A stretch of 17,233 nucleotides of DNA. It comes from JBBQUP01 sp038212305. GTDB taxonomy: Bacteria; Bacteroidota; Bacteroidia; Bacteroidales; Marinilabiliaceae. Below are positions 8,293-15,547 of the stretch, piece after piece; within the stretch, counting starts at the first letter, position 1; each line of letters begins with the position of its first letter. The DNA lies in the NCBI GenBank assembly GCA_038212305.1, contig JBBQUP010000076.1, positions 1 to 17,233 of the forward strand, written 5' to 3'. Below the pieces are notes generated by a model. The model searched no databases. It saw only the letters and a list, made by a program, of their open reading frames with translations, and was not told where the DNA came from. Made by a program: the position numbers and the translations under genes.

Positions 8293-9642
8293 TTATTTCT
8301 TTTTAAAGCGCTGATTAAAATTCTTGTCGCCACGAGTTTTAGGTTTTTTGTATTTCGCAGCAATTATCCACTTATAGGAGCCACCTGGGTTGGTTTTTTT
8401 GTTTTTCTCCGATTTTTCGTGAAAGGCTGGATTGGTCGGTTCAAATTCTTTATCTCGCTTTTTATCTTCGGCAATTTTTGGACGTTCTTCGGGAATTAGC
8501 TCGTAATTAATCGCTACCGCTTCAGGGAATTCAATAATTGGTATTTTGTACTTCATCATTTTTTCGATGGTGTACTTGTTTTCCTCTTCTTTTGAGGTGA
8601 AAAATAATATGGATTTGCCTTGTTCTTCGGCACGACCGGTACGCCCAATTCGGTGCATGTAGTTCTCGGGATAGCGCGGTGCATCGAAACTAATAACATG
8701 CGAGATTTTACTTAAATCAATTCCTCGTGCTAACAGATCAGTTGAAATGAGTATGCGTGTTTTACCCTCTTCAAAACGTTCGAGGGCATTCATTCGTATG
8801 GTTTGCGATTTGTTGGCGTAGGTAAGGAATACATCCAGCCCAAATTTGCGTTCGAGCGCCTCATAAAGCCTTTCGGCACTTAGTTTATGCGAAACAAATA
8901 TCAATACTTTTTTGTACTCATCGGCATCAATTAAAAGGTGTTGAAGTAGGTTTATTTTGGTGTTGAAATTGAGTACCGAATAGCACGTTTGGCTAATGTT
9001 ATCAAGCGGAGTTCCACTTAATGCCACCGAAATTTTAATTGGCGCACTAAAGAAATCATCAATTAATGCATCCACTTCATCAGTCATGGTAGCCGAAAAC
9101 ATAATGTTTTGGCGGCGAGCAGGAAGCAAATCAAAGATGTTGGTTAACTGAAAGCGATAACCTAAATCGAGCATAATGTCCACCTCGTCGATAATAAGCT
9201 TGGTTACTTGCTTCAAAACCAAAGTTCCGCTAATTGCTAAATCGTAAATGCGAGCAGGTGTTGCCACCAAAATATCTAATCCTTCAACCACCTGTTTCCG
9301 TTGGGTTTTCATATTCACACCTCCATATACGCCCAAAACTCGCAACGAAGTGTATTTGGTGTAACTCTGAATTTGCTCAACCACTTGAAGAACCAATTCG
9401 CGCGTTGGAACCAACACAACAACACGAGGAAGTCCATCTTTCGAATATTTCAGATCCTTTAAAACAGGCAGCATGTAAGCAAATGTCTTACCTGTTCCGG
9501 TTTGAGCAACCCCCACCACATCTTTTCCTGATAAAATGACAGGATAGGCTTCGACTTGTATTGGGGTTGGTTGAACATAACCCAAATCATCGATGGCATT
9601 AACAAGTTGTTTGGATATATCTAATTCTTTATATGCGCTCAT
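8293..9642 (-). CDS. DEAD-box RNA helicase with DEVD in motif II
   Basis: 449-residue ATP-dependent RNA helicase of the DEAD-box family, likely acting in ribosome assembly or RNA turnover. Visible elements in order: Q-motif PTPIQ (25-29), motif I AQTGTGKT (46-53), Ia PTREL (79-83), Ib TPAR (128-131, usually TPGR), II DEVD (152-155, usually DEAD), III SAT (183-185), IV-like VLIFVSH, V STDLLARGID (300-309) and VI HRIGRTGR (330-337). The usual His-Gly before motif V is replaced by YANKSQ. A basic Lys/Arg-rich tail from about residue 385 probably binds RNA. Key catalytic Lys, Asp-Glu and Arg residues remain, so ATPase activity is expected. It lies 124 bases downstream of a canonical paralogue on the same strand. 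No promoter box is evident in that gap, so the two may be cotranscribed. Confidence 0.92.
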   Translation of the reverse strand: MSAYKELDISKQLVNAIDDLGYVQPTPIQVEAYPVILSGKDVVGVAQTGTGKTFAYMLPVLKDLKYSKDGLPRVVVLVPTRELVLQVVEQIQSYTKYTSLRVLGVYGGVNMKTQRKQVVEGLDILVATPARIYDLAISGTLVLKQVTKLIIDEVDIMLDLGYRFQLTNIFDLLPARRQNIMFSATMTDEVDALIDDFFSAPIKISVALSGTPLDNISQTCYSVLNFNTKINLLQHLLIDADEYKKVLIFVSHKLSAERLYEALERKFGLDVFLTYANKSQTIRMNALERFEEGKTRILISTDLLARGIDLSKISHVISFDAPRYPENYMHRIGRTGRAEEQGKSILFFTSKEEENKYTIEKMMKYKIPIIEFPEAVAINYELIPEERPKIAEDKKRDKEFEPTNPAFHEKSEKNKKTNPGGSYKWIIAAKYKKPKTRGDKNFNQRFKKK

Positions 9643-9766
9643 AATTGTATGTTTTTTTATTTGAGAGGAAGAAATTTGGATGTTTAAACAGAGAAAGTAA
9701 ATATTGTATTCGGTTTATGGTATGGTGTCGTGCGGGATTACGGGGCGATTCTTCTCATCCTCCTTA

Positions 9767-10909
9767 TTAATACCCTTTTAAATTGATGTTATCGATATTT
9801 ACACGATCAACCCATTTACCCATTTTCTTTTGAATAACTTTAAAATGATGTTCCTCTTCGGGTGATACGAGTGAGATCGCTTCACCCAGTGAATCGGCAC
9901 GGCCAGTTCTTCCAATTCGATGAATGTAGTCTTTGGGCGATCGTGGTAACTCGTAGTTAATCACATAGGGCAAAAACTCAATATCGATGCCTCGTGCAAG
10001 TAAATCGGTGGTAACCAATACTTGTATGGCTCCCGACTTGAATTTTTTCAACGATTCGGTGCGGGCTTTTTGTTTTTTATCGCCATGAATAGCCGATGCA
10101 GTAATGCCATTTTTTCGAAGTTTATCCGCTACATTGTCTGCTTTATAAGTAGTTGAGGTAAAAACCAACGCTTGCTTTATCTCTTTTTCTTTGATGAGAT
10201 ACCGTAACAGTGGACCTTTTTTTTCATCATCAATAAAATAGGCCAATTGAGTAATCAGATTGATGTTTTCGCTCTCCGATTCAATTTTAACAACTATCGG
10301 ATTGTGTAAAACCAATTGATTAATGGCTTGAATATCATCGCTTAATGTGGCTGAAAAGAGAAGATTTTGACGTTTAACGGGTAATAGTTTTAAAATCCGA
10401 TCCATCTCATCTTTAAATCCCAGATTAAGCATTTTATCAGCTTCATCTAAAACTAAAGTGTTTATTTCAGATAGGCGAACAGCATTGGATTCTACTAATT
10501 CCAATAAGCGACCGGGTGTTGCAACCAATATGTTAACATTCTGCAAGGCAATCATTTGAGGGTTGATAGCCACGCCGCCATAAACGGCCAATGTTTTAAT
10601 TTTCGAGGTGAGTTTTGATGAAAACAATTGAAAAACCTCCGATACCTGAACAGCTAATTCGCGCGTTGGAACAAGTACTAGAACATTTACATGTCTGTTT
10701 TTAGTTTGAGAATCCTCCTCTAAACTATTTAAAATAGGTAACACATAACTGGCTGTTTTACCAGATCCTGTTTTAGCAATGCCTAGGACATCTTTTTTAT
10801 TGATGATGGAAGGAATAACCTGTTCCTGAATAGGAGTGGGTTTTAAAAACTGCTCGTCGGCTATGGCTTTTAATAAAGCGGGCGATAAGCCTAATGATGT
10901 AAAAGGCAT
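9767..10909 (-). CDS. rhlE: DEAD-box RNA helicase, RhlE type
   Basis: 380-residue helicase core with almost no C-terminal tail. All motifs are canonical: the Q-motif FLKPTPIQ (21-28), AKTGSGKT (45-52), PTRELA (81-86), GG at 111-112, TPGR (131-134), DEAD (155-158), SAT (186-188), IHGDKKQ (274-280), TTDLLARGID (300-309) and HRIGRTGR (330-337). RhlE-type proteins unwind short RNA duplexes and act in ribosome maturation and mRNA decay. The gene is first of a tandem pair with the DEVD helicase. A TAnnTTTG box lies 43 bases upstream of its ATG. The family is certain; the RhlE symbol is by resemblance, and other DEAD-box subfamilies are possible. Confidence 0.92.
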   Translation of the reverse strand: MPFTSLGLSPALLKAIADEQFLKPTPIQEQVIPSIINKKDVLGIAKTGSGKTASYVLPILNSLEEDSQTKNRHVNVLVLVPTRELAVQVSEVFQLFSSKLTSKIKTLAVYGGVAINPQMIALQNVNILVATPGRLLELVESNAVRLSEINTLVLDEADKMLNLGFKDEMDRILKLLPVKRQNLLFSATLSDDIQAINQLVLHNPIVVKIESESENINLITQLAYFIDDEKKGPLLRYLIKEKEIKQALVFTSTTYKADNVADKLRKNGITASAIHGDKKQKARTESLKKFKSGAIQVLVTTDLLARGIDIEFLPYVINYELPRSPKDYIHRIGRTGRADSLGEAISLVSPEEEHHFKVIQKKMGKWVDRVNIDNINLKGY

Positions 10910-10951
10910 GATAACAAGTAACTATTTGTATTGAGGATAAATTTCCGGGTA

Positions 10952-10959
10952 CAAATATA
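10952..10959 (-). promoter_or_regulatory. Candidate -7 box for the helicase pair
   Basis: Minus strand reads TATATTTG, an exact match to TAnnTTTG, 43 bases upstream of the rhlE ATG. This would give a leader of about 35 bases. No -33 TTTG at the expected distance is visible. Confidence 0.45.
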
Positions 10960-10991
10960 CTGCAAATTAATTTTAGTGAAGATAGTGTTAT

Positions 10992-11078
10992 AGAAAGAAG
11001 ATGGGAAGAGGGGAAGATAAAGAGATGGGGAAATGAAGGGAAGTTAAAGATAGATAGAAAAAGATAGAAAGAACAGAA
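10992..11078. repeat. Purine-rich tract with degenerate AAGATAG repeats
   Basis: Of 87 bases on the plus strand, 77 are A or G. The sequence is a low-complexity mix of AAGA, GGGAAG and GATAG units, and near its right end AAGATAG recurs at 14-base spacing. It lies between the rhlE start and the ilvC stop, so on the minus strand it is the pyrimidine-rich 3' flank of ilvC. It overlaps the left arm of the putative ilvC terminator. Confidence 0.7.
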
Positions 11079-11094
11079 TCTATTCTCTCTATCT
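11062..11094 (-). terminator. Probable intrinsic terminator of ilvC
   Basis: Arms 11062-11073 and 11083-11094 pair at 11 of 12 positions (one A/C mismatch) around a nine-base loop. On the minus strand the hairpin is followed by TTTTTCTATCT. It begins 30 bases after the ilvC stop codon. Confidence 0.55.
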
Positions 11095-11123
11095 AAAATT
11101 CTAAATATCTATTTATTTGAAAA

Positions 11124-12599
11124 TTATACTATTTTTTTCATGGCAGTCATCGACTCACGAAGGTAAGCACCCACTTCTTCAACTGGGTGGTTGCGAATAG
11201 TATCGTTTATCGAAATCAATTGTTTGTTGTCAACGCCATTGCCTTTTCCAACACCATATGCTTTACCAATTACGTTGGTGTCAATGTTTTTCATGAAATC
11301 GGCCAATAATGGCTTGCAAGCATGATCAAAAAGGTAACAACCGTACTCGGCTGTATCGGATATAACGCGGTTCATTTCGAACAGTTTTTTACGTGCAATG
11401 GTGTTTGCAATTAATGGTGTTTCGTGTAACGACTCGTAGTAAGCCGACTCATCGATGATACCTGCTTCTGTCATGGTTTCGAATGCCAATTCAACACCCG
11501 ATTTAACCATCGCAATCATTAATACGCCGTTGTCGAAATACTCTTGCTCACTAATTTCCATTGAACCTGCAGGTGTTTTTTCGAAAGCGGTTTCGCCAGT
11601 TGCAGCACGCCAAGTTAATAGGTTTTTGTCGTCGTTAGCCCAGTCAGCCATCATGGTCGATGAGAATTCGCCCGACATAATATCATCCATGTGTTTTTGA
11701 AACAATGGACGCATGATTTGTTTTAAATCTTCGGATAATTCGAACGCTTTAATTTTAGCTGGGTTGCTCAAACGATCCATCATGTTGGTGATTCCGCCAT
11801 GTTTTAATGCTTCGGTAATTACTTCCCAACCATATTGAATGAGTTTTGAGGCGTAACTTTTATCGATACCTTTTTCAACCATTTTGTTGAAACAAAGTAT
11901 TGAACCAGTTTGTAATAAACCACACAAAATAGTTTGCTCGCCCATTAAATCCGATTTAACTTCGGCAACAAACGATGAGCGCAATACACCAGCAGTATGT
12001 CCGCCAGTTGCAACTGCATAAGCTTTTGCAATTTCGAAACCATCACCATTAGGATCATTCTCCGGGTGTACAGCTATAAGGGTTGGAACACCAAAACCAC
12101 GCTTGTACTCTTCGCGAACTTCCGATCCTGGCGACTTAGGTGCTACCATAATAACGGTAAGGTCTTTACGAATTTGAGTTCCCTCTTCAACAATGTTAAA
12201 ACCATGTGAATACGAAAGAGTAGCACCTTTTTTCATCAAAGGCATAACAGCTTTAATAACGCTTGTGTGCTGCTTGTCAGGGGTTAGGTTGATCACTATA
12301 TCAGCCGAAGGAATCATCTCTTCGTAAGTGCCAACTTTAAATTTGTTCTCAGACGCATTTAAATACGATTGTCTTTTTTCTTTAATTGCCTCAGGACGTA
12401 AGGTATACGATACATCACAGCCTGAGTCTCTCATGTTTAATCCTTGGTTCAAGCCTTGAGCTCCGCAACCAATAATTACTATTTTTTTGCCTTCTAGTTT
12501 TTTTACGCCATCAGGAAATTCTGAACGATCCATAAATTCACAAACGCCCAATTGATTTAATTGCTCGCGTAAGGGTAATGAATTAAAATAATTTGCCAT
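11124..12599 (-). CDS. ilvC: Ketol-acid reductoisomerase (NADP+), long class II form
   Basis: Catalyses the Mg-dependent isomerisation and NADPH reduction of 2-acetolactate (or acetohydroxybutyrate) in valine, isoleucine and leucine synthesis. Its 491 residues equal the E. coli IlvC length, and the sequence aligns with it almost without gaps. The Rossmann motif GCGAQG is at 44-49. NADPH-phosphate contacts R68, R76 and S78 are present in TLRPEAIKEKRQS, indicating NADPH rather than NADH use. Catalytic Lys155 (APKSPG), and metal ligands Asp217 and Glu221 in KSDLMGEQ, are conserved, as is the duplicated C-terminal knotted domain that marks the long form. No other ilv gene adjoins it here; ilvD, ilvB and ilvN must lie elsewhere. 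It stands alone between a terminator and a 310-base leader. Confidence 0.97.
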   Translation of the reverse strand: MANYFNSLPLREQLNQLGVCEFMDRSEFPDGVKKLEGKKIVIIGCGAQGLNQGLNMRDSGCDVSYTLRPEAIKEKRQSYLNASENKFKVGTYEEMIPSADIVINLTPDKQHTSVIKAVMPLMKKGATLSYSHGFNIVEEGTQIRKDLTVIMVAPKSPGSEVREEYKRGFGVPTLIAVHPENDPNGDGFEIAKAYAVATGGHTAGVLRSSFVAEVKSDLMGEQTILCGLLQTGSILCFNKMVEKGIDKSYASKLIQYGWEVITEALKHGGITNMMDRLSNPAKIKAFELSEDLKQIMRPLFQKHMDDIMSGEFSSTMMADWANDDKNLLTWRAATGETAFEKTPAGSMEISEQEYFDNGVLMIAMVKSGVELAFETMTEAGIIDESAYYESLHETPLIANTIARKKLFEMNRVISDTAEYGCYLFDHACKPLLADFMKNIDTNVIGKAYGVGKGNGVDNKQLISINDTIRNHPVEEVGAYLRESMTAMKKIV

Positions 12600-12909
12600 T
12601 TTGAATGATTATTAAAAAGTTATACTTGTTTTTAGTTTTGTTATGATGCGAATAGATTATTACAACATCGTGATACAAAGGAACTAAATTAATAATAAAT
12701 AATAAGCGAGAAAAATTTGTTTTTTAGGTACTTTTCATGGATTGTTGGACGATGAATGTTTGGGGTTAATGGTTTTGTGGTTTAGGTTGCCGATCAAAAT
12801 TGGAGTAGATTTCAGTATATTCGCCAGGCTAATAGCTTTCTAAATCAGTAATCTAAACCATAAACAATCAACGCCTAAACCTTTAATCACTCAACACCTA
12901 AATTGCTAC
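12600..12909. other. Non-coding gap: ilvC leader and araC-type gene 3' flank
   Basis: 310 bases without a convincing gene. It contains an eight-base inverted repeat GGTTTAGG (12779-12786) / CCTAAACC (12874-12881) and a related copy CTAAACCA at 12853-12860, which could pair alternatively with TGGTTTAG at 12778-12785. A minus-strand TTCCTTTG at 12676-12683, one mismatch from the -7 consensus, lies 77 bases before the ilvC ATG. I see no leader peptide with clustered Leu/Ile/Val codons, nor a T-box. Confidence 0.5.
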
Positions 12910-13785
12910 TCACTCGTGATTTTGCCTATACTGCAAAGGTGTTAATCCTGCAATCTTTTTAAAAAACTTGGTGAAATACGATTGGTCGGAGAAATTAAGG
13001 AGATTGGCAATTTCGGTAACTCCAAGATTGGTGTGAATGAGTAAACGTTTGACTTCAAGTACTTGCTTCGATTGAATTACTTCGTTGGATGTTTTACCCG
13101 TCAGTAATTTTACGGTTTGTGTGAGATGGTTGGGCGTTATGGCAAGTATCTGTGCATAATCGTTCACCGATAGATTGTTTTTAAAGTTCTCCTCAACCAA
13201 CTGAAAAAAGCGTTTAACCAGTATCTGGCCTTTCCCTTTTTGAATAATTGGTTCGTTCGAATCGTAAAGCGATGAGCAAGTGACTAAAATGAGTTCTAAA
13301 ATCGAGCGTAACATTTCGTGTGAAAATTCTTGGGTTTTAGAAATTTCGTTGACACCTCGCTTGAATAGGGTTTCGAGAAATTCAATGTCGGTATGAGTTT
13401 TTAATAAAAGTGGTGGATTGTTTTGATTCAGGGTAAAGAAAAAGGGGAATTCCAATAATCGATTTTGATTGCTGGAATTAATTAAATAAAACTCAGCTGT
13501 AAATATAAAAATATAGCCTTCAACATCGTTCGATAGTTCCAGTTTATGGGCTTGGCCGGGCGACATGAAGAATACGCACGGTGGTTTAATTTCGTACTTA
13601 TTGCTGTCGATAACATGCATGCCCGATCCTTTTGCAAGATAAAGCACCTCGAAAAAATCGTGTCGATGTGGGTATTCAACTTTAAAATGACGATTGGCAT
13701 CGAACACCTCAATTTGGAATTGACGACTCATCTTCTCGGGGGCACTAAAATTTTGGAGACTATAAGTAGGTAGTTGCGATTTCAT
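12910..13785 (-). CDS. AraC-family transcriptional regulator
   Basis: 291 residues. The N-terminal part (about 20-100) is a cupin-like sensing domain with HRHDFFEVLYL (40-50), the usual effector-binding strand, and the FFMSPGQAH turn. The C-terminal ~100 residues hold the two helix-turn-helix motifs of the AraC/XylS domain. The first is around 205-225 (LSVNDYAQILAITPNHL). The second is around 255-275, followed by the family signature SYFTKFFKKIAGLTPLQYR (269-287). It probably activates a nearby or sugar/metabolite-responsive target, but the sequence gives no effector. It is 310 bases upstream of ilvC on the same strand and 144 bases downstream of the PAP2 gene; a link to either is not supported. 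No -7 box was found in front. Confidence 0.92.
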   Translation of the reverse strand: MKSQLPTYSLQNFSAPEKMSRQFQIEVFDANRHFKVEYPHRHDFFEVLYLAKGSGMHVIDSNKYEIKPPCVFFMSPGQAHKLELSNDVEGYIFIFTAEFYLINSSNQNRLLEFPFFFTLNQNNPPLLLKTHTDIEFLETLFKRGVNEISKTQEFSHEMLRSILELILVTCSSLYDSNEPIIQKGKGQILVKRFFQLVEENFKNNLSVNDYAQILAITPNHLTQTVKLLTGKTSNEVIQSKQVLEVKRLLIHTNLGVTEIANLLNFSDQSYFTKFFKKIAGLTPLQYRQNHE

Positions 13786-13860
13786 ATTATGAGGATTTTA
13801 ACAGGTTAAAGATTAGTTGTAACCTAAAATCGGAGGTTGTAATAATTGTTAGAAATTTTT

Positions 13861-13917
13861 AAAATTGAGTTTTAAAATTAAATTTTACACATAAACGTAA
13901 AACATCAGCTCAATTTT
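13861..13917 (-). terminator. Possible terminator after the PAP2 gene
   Basis: Nested inverted repeats lie 13 bases after the stop codon. The outer arms AAAATTGAG (13861-13869) and CTCAATTTT (13909-13917) are perfect complements. The inner arms TTTTAC (13883-13888) and GTAAAA (13897-13902) also pair. The stems are AT-rich and no good T-tract follows, so support is weak. Confidence 0.35.
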
Positions 13918-13929
13918 CAATACCAATAC

Positions 13930-14988
13930 CTACAGCCTCACTCGCAGTGTTAATCCAGCCACATTATAACCTAGCAGAGCTGGTTTTAAATCTATATGAG
14001 GTTTTTGATTATCATATTTGGCACGATCGCCCAAAATTTCAGCTCTGGCTTGAGTTTGAATCACTTTTTCTCTTCCTCTGTTGACAATCACATTTCCAAA
14101 GGCATAACCCAATCCCAGTGCTAGCGGGTAATCGCTAGCCCAATGCACACCATTGTTTATCATTTGAAATCCACACAAACCCATTAGCGAATAGGCAACA
14201 GGTTTAATCCAGTGTATTTCGGGATAATTTTTGACGATAACAGTGGTGGTCATCATGGCTGTAATCAGGTGGCCCGACGGAAAGGCATCGTTTGATGGAA
14301 CTAACTCGTAATAGGCTTTCCAACTTTTAGCTGGGTTGGTTATGTCCATCCATTTCCATCGTCCATTGGGGTTGCCATCCGTACGTCGTTCGGGCGTTTC
14401 GCGCATGGTGATGTGCTTGAGCAATTGAACGGTTACACCAACTGCCACCATGCCCTCGGCCAATTCCGAAGCGGTGGTTAGGGCTCTCATGTCGTTTTTA
14501 AGCAATCCAACGCTGTAAAAACCACCACAAATAGCCAGTTCGGTAATGCCATCGCCAATATAATAAAGGCTCGATGGCAAATCGGTGGGGATGTTAAATG
14601 CAAAGGTGCGGCTACCAGTTAAGTTTATGGTATTGTTTGTTGGCGCTAAACCTATGTGGTCGCAAAACTGACGCACGCCATCGTAAATTTTTCCATCGAA
14701 GGCAATTAAAATGCCTGTGGCCGCGGCAATACCTAAGGCTGGCGCGATGGTTTCTTTTTTCCAATAGGCGCGGGGTACATCAACCAAATCAACAAAAGCG
14801 TTTGGTATCCATTTTAACATTTTGGGACGACTGTAAACATACTGCGTTGAGTCGTTGACGGTATAGAGATGCGCTGGGTTAAAGCCTACGCTGTCGGTTA
14901 ACGTTTGTTGGTCGATAGTACGTATTTTCTGAGCTTGAAGTGAAACAGAAACCAATACTAAGAGTGCTGAGACGAATATTTTAAACAT
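13930..14988 (-). CDS. Exported PAP2-superfamily phosphatase-like protein
   Basis: 352 residues with a Sec signal peptide (hydrophobic core, cleavage likely after Q18-A19 or A19-Q20). The lipid-phosphatase fold motifs are recognisable but altered. Motif 1 is KHITMRETP (191-199): K191, R196 and P199 are kept, but the usual Arg just before the Pro is Thr. Motif 2 is FPSGH (236-240), intact, with His240 as the acid/base. Motif 3 keeps the nucleophile-type His282 and Asp286 in VHWASD, but the preceding Ser-Arg pair is replaced by Gln-Met. Relatives dephosphorylate undecaprenyl-PP, lipid A or phosphatidic acid on the outer side of the inner membrane. Few strong membrane helices are evident, and the end (GLTLRVRL) resembles a beta strand, so an envelope or outer-membrane location is possible. 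The gene stands alone, with a candidate -7 box 29 bases upstream. Confidence 0.8.
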   Translation of the reverse strand: MFKIFVSALLVLVSVSLQAQKIRTIDQQTLTDSVGFNPAHLYTVNDSTQYVYSRPKMLKWIPNAFVDLVDVPRAYWKKETIAPALGIAAATGILIAFDGKIYDGVRQFCDHIGLAPTNNTINLTGSRTFAFNIPTDLPSSLYYIGDGITELAICGGFYSVGLLKNDMRALTTASELAEGMVAVGVTVQLLKHITMRETPERRTDGNPNGRWKWMDITNPAKSWKAYYELVPSNDAFPSGHLITAMMTTTVIVKNYPEIHWIKPVAYSLMGLCGFQMINNGVHWASDYPLALGLGYAFGNVIVNRGREKVIQTQARAEILGDRAKYDNQKPHIDLKPALLGYNVAGLTLRVRL

Positions 14989-15016
14989 GAGGTATTCGAT
15001 ATGGTAATTAAGGTGA

Positions 15017-15024
15017 CAAATTTA
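15017..15024 (-). promoter_or_regulatory. Candidate -7 box for the PAP2 gene
   Basis: Minus strand reads TAAATTTG, matching TAnnTTTG exactly, 28 bases upstream of the ATG. A -33 element at 19-base spacing is not apparent. Confidence 0.45.
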
Positions 15025-15098
15025 GAAAAAAAGCGAAGGGTACATTCATTCATAATCCTTTAATTTCATGTGTTTATAAATTTGGGTTTAGATGGAGG

Positions 15099-15154
15099 AA
15101 GACACAAGATATGAGACATAAGTCACAAGATGCAAGACATGAGACGGAAGATGT
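15099..15154 (+). repeat. Heptanucleotide tandem array, 8 degenerate units
   Basis: Reads in exact seven-base register as AAGACAC, AAGATAT, GAGACAT, AAGTCAC, AAGATGC, AAGACAT, GAGACGG, AAGATGT (consensus RAGANRY-like, with the first three bases always RAG). Only the period and the RAG prefix are strict. Confidence 0.85.
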
Positions 15155-15157
15155 TTT

Positions 15158-15178
15158 GATACTCATATCTTGATACCC
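15158..15178 (-). repeat. Short heptamer array in opposite orientation
   Basis: On the minus strand the units are GAGTATC, AAGATAT and a partial GTATC preceded by GGG. Its CTCATATCTT (15162-15171) is the exact complement of AAGATATGAG (15106-15115) in the plus-oriented array, so the two arrays can fold into a hairpin. Confidence 0.7.
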
Positions 15179-15182
15179 CTCG

Positions 15183-15210
15183 TTCGGCTATGGGCTCTGC
15201 CTGAGTCGAA
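15183..15210. repeat. Imperfect palindrome
   Basis: TTCGGCT (15183-15189) pairs with AGTCGAA (15204-15210) with one G:T pair, and GGC (15193-15195) pairs with GCC (15199-15201) inside. A second small hairpin, AGGC-TAT-GCCT, lies at 15222-15232. Confidence 0.55.
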
Positions 15211-15354
15211 TCTATTCCCCAAGGCTATGCCTCAATTAACAACAATGCAGGTACAGCCTACAATAATAAGCCGACGCAGGCTATTGATTGCTCAATTTGG
15301 ATCGACTAACTGAATCAATTGGGAGTACTTCCATTGGTTTTGCCTCGTTAGATT

Positions 15355-15468
15355 TGCCGAAAGTCCCCCTTCACGCTCGCGCAAGGTTTCGGCAAGTGCC
15401 GACGGGCATTTTTTTGCTTCGGCAGACTTTCGGCAAGCTCGGAAACCTTCCCTGAGCTGATGAGCTCA
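15355..15468. repeat. Cluster of nested inverted repeats
   Basis: TGCCGAAAGTC (15355-15365) is an exact complement of GACTTTCGGCA (15425-15435). Between them lies the hairpin TCGGCA-AG-TGCCGA (15389-15402). AAGGTTTC (15383-15390) is complementary to GAAACCTT (15442-15449), which crosses the first pairing. TGAGCT-GATG-AGCTCA forms another hairpin at 15453-15468. TTTCGGCAAG also occurs twice in direct orientation (from 15387 and 15428). Confidence 0.7.
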
Positions 15469-15498
15469 TTTTAAAGTGGAGTTTTATCATGATATTGC

Positions 15499-15540
15499 AA
15501 TACTCACATCTCGATACTCGATACTTATATCTTGATACTC
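15499..15540 (-). repeat. Heptanucleotide tandem array, 6 degenerate units
   Basis: On the minus strand the units read, from 15540 down, GAGTATC, AAGATAT, AAGTATC, GAGTATC, GAGATGT, GAGTATT, all beginning RAG as in the array at 15099-15154. The stretch 15520-15538 matches 15158-15176 at 18 of 19 positions in direct orientation. Confidence 0.85.
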
Positions 15541-15547
15541 ACACTGA

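Larger units (their letters stand above)
14989..15547. other. 559-base non-coding region rich in repeats and hairpins
   Basis: No open frame here looks coding. From left to right it contains the PAP2 promoter box, an eight-unit heptamer array (15099-15154), a short opposite-strand array (15158-15178), a GC-richer segment packed with hairpins (15183-15468) and a six-unit opposite-strand heptamer array (15499-15540) ending seven bases from the stop of the methyltransferase gene. It matches no RNA family that I recognise. Confidence 0.7.

Noticed and set aside
11455..12209. Plus-strand frames opposite ilvC
   Set aside because: These are antisense shadows of a highly conserved gene, with no homology or signals of their own.
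12600..12909. Attenuator or T-box in front of ilvC
   Set aside because: No branched-chain-rich leader peptide, T-box sequence or terminator/antiterminator pair could be found. Only short inverted repeats are present.
15099..15540. CRISPR array
   Set aside because: The period is seven bases with no spacers between longer repeats, and no cas gene is near.
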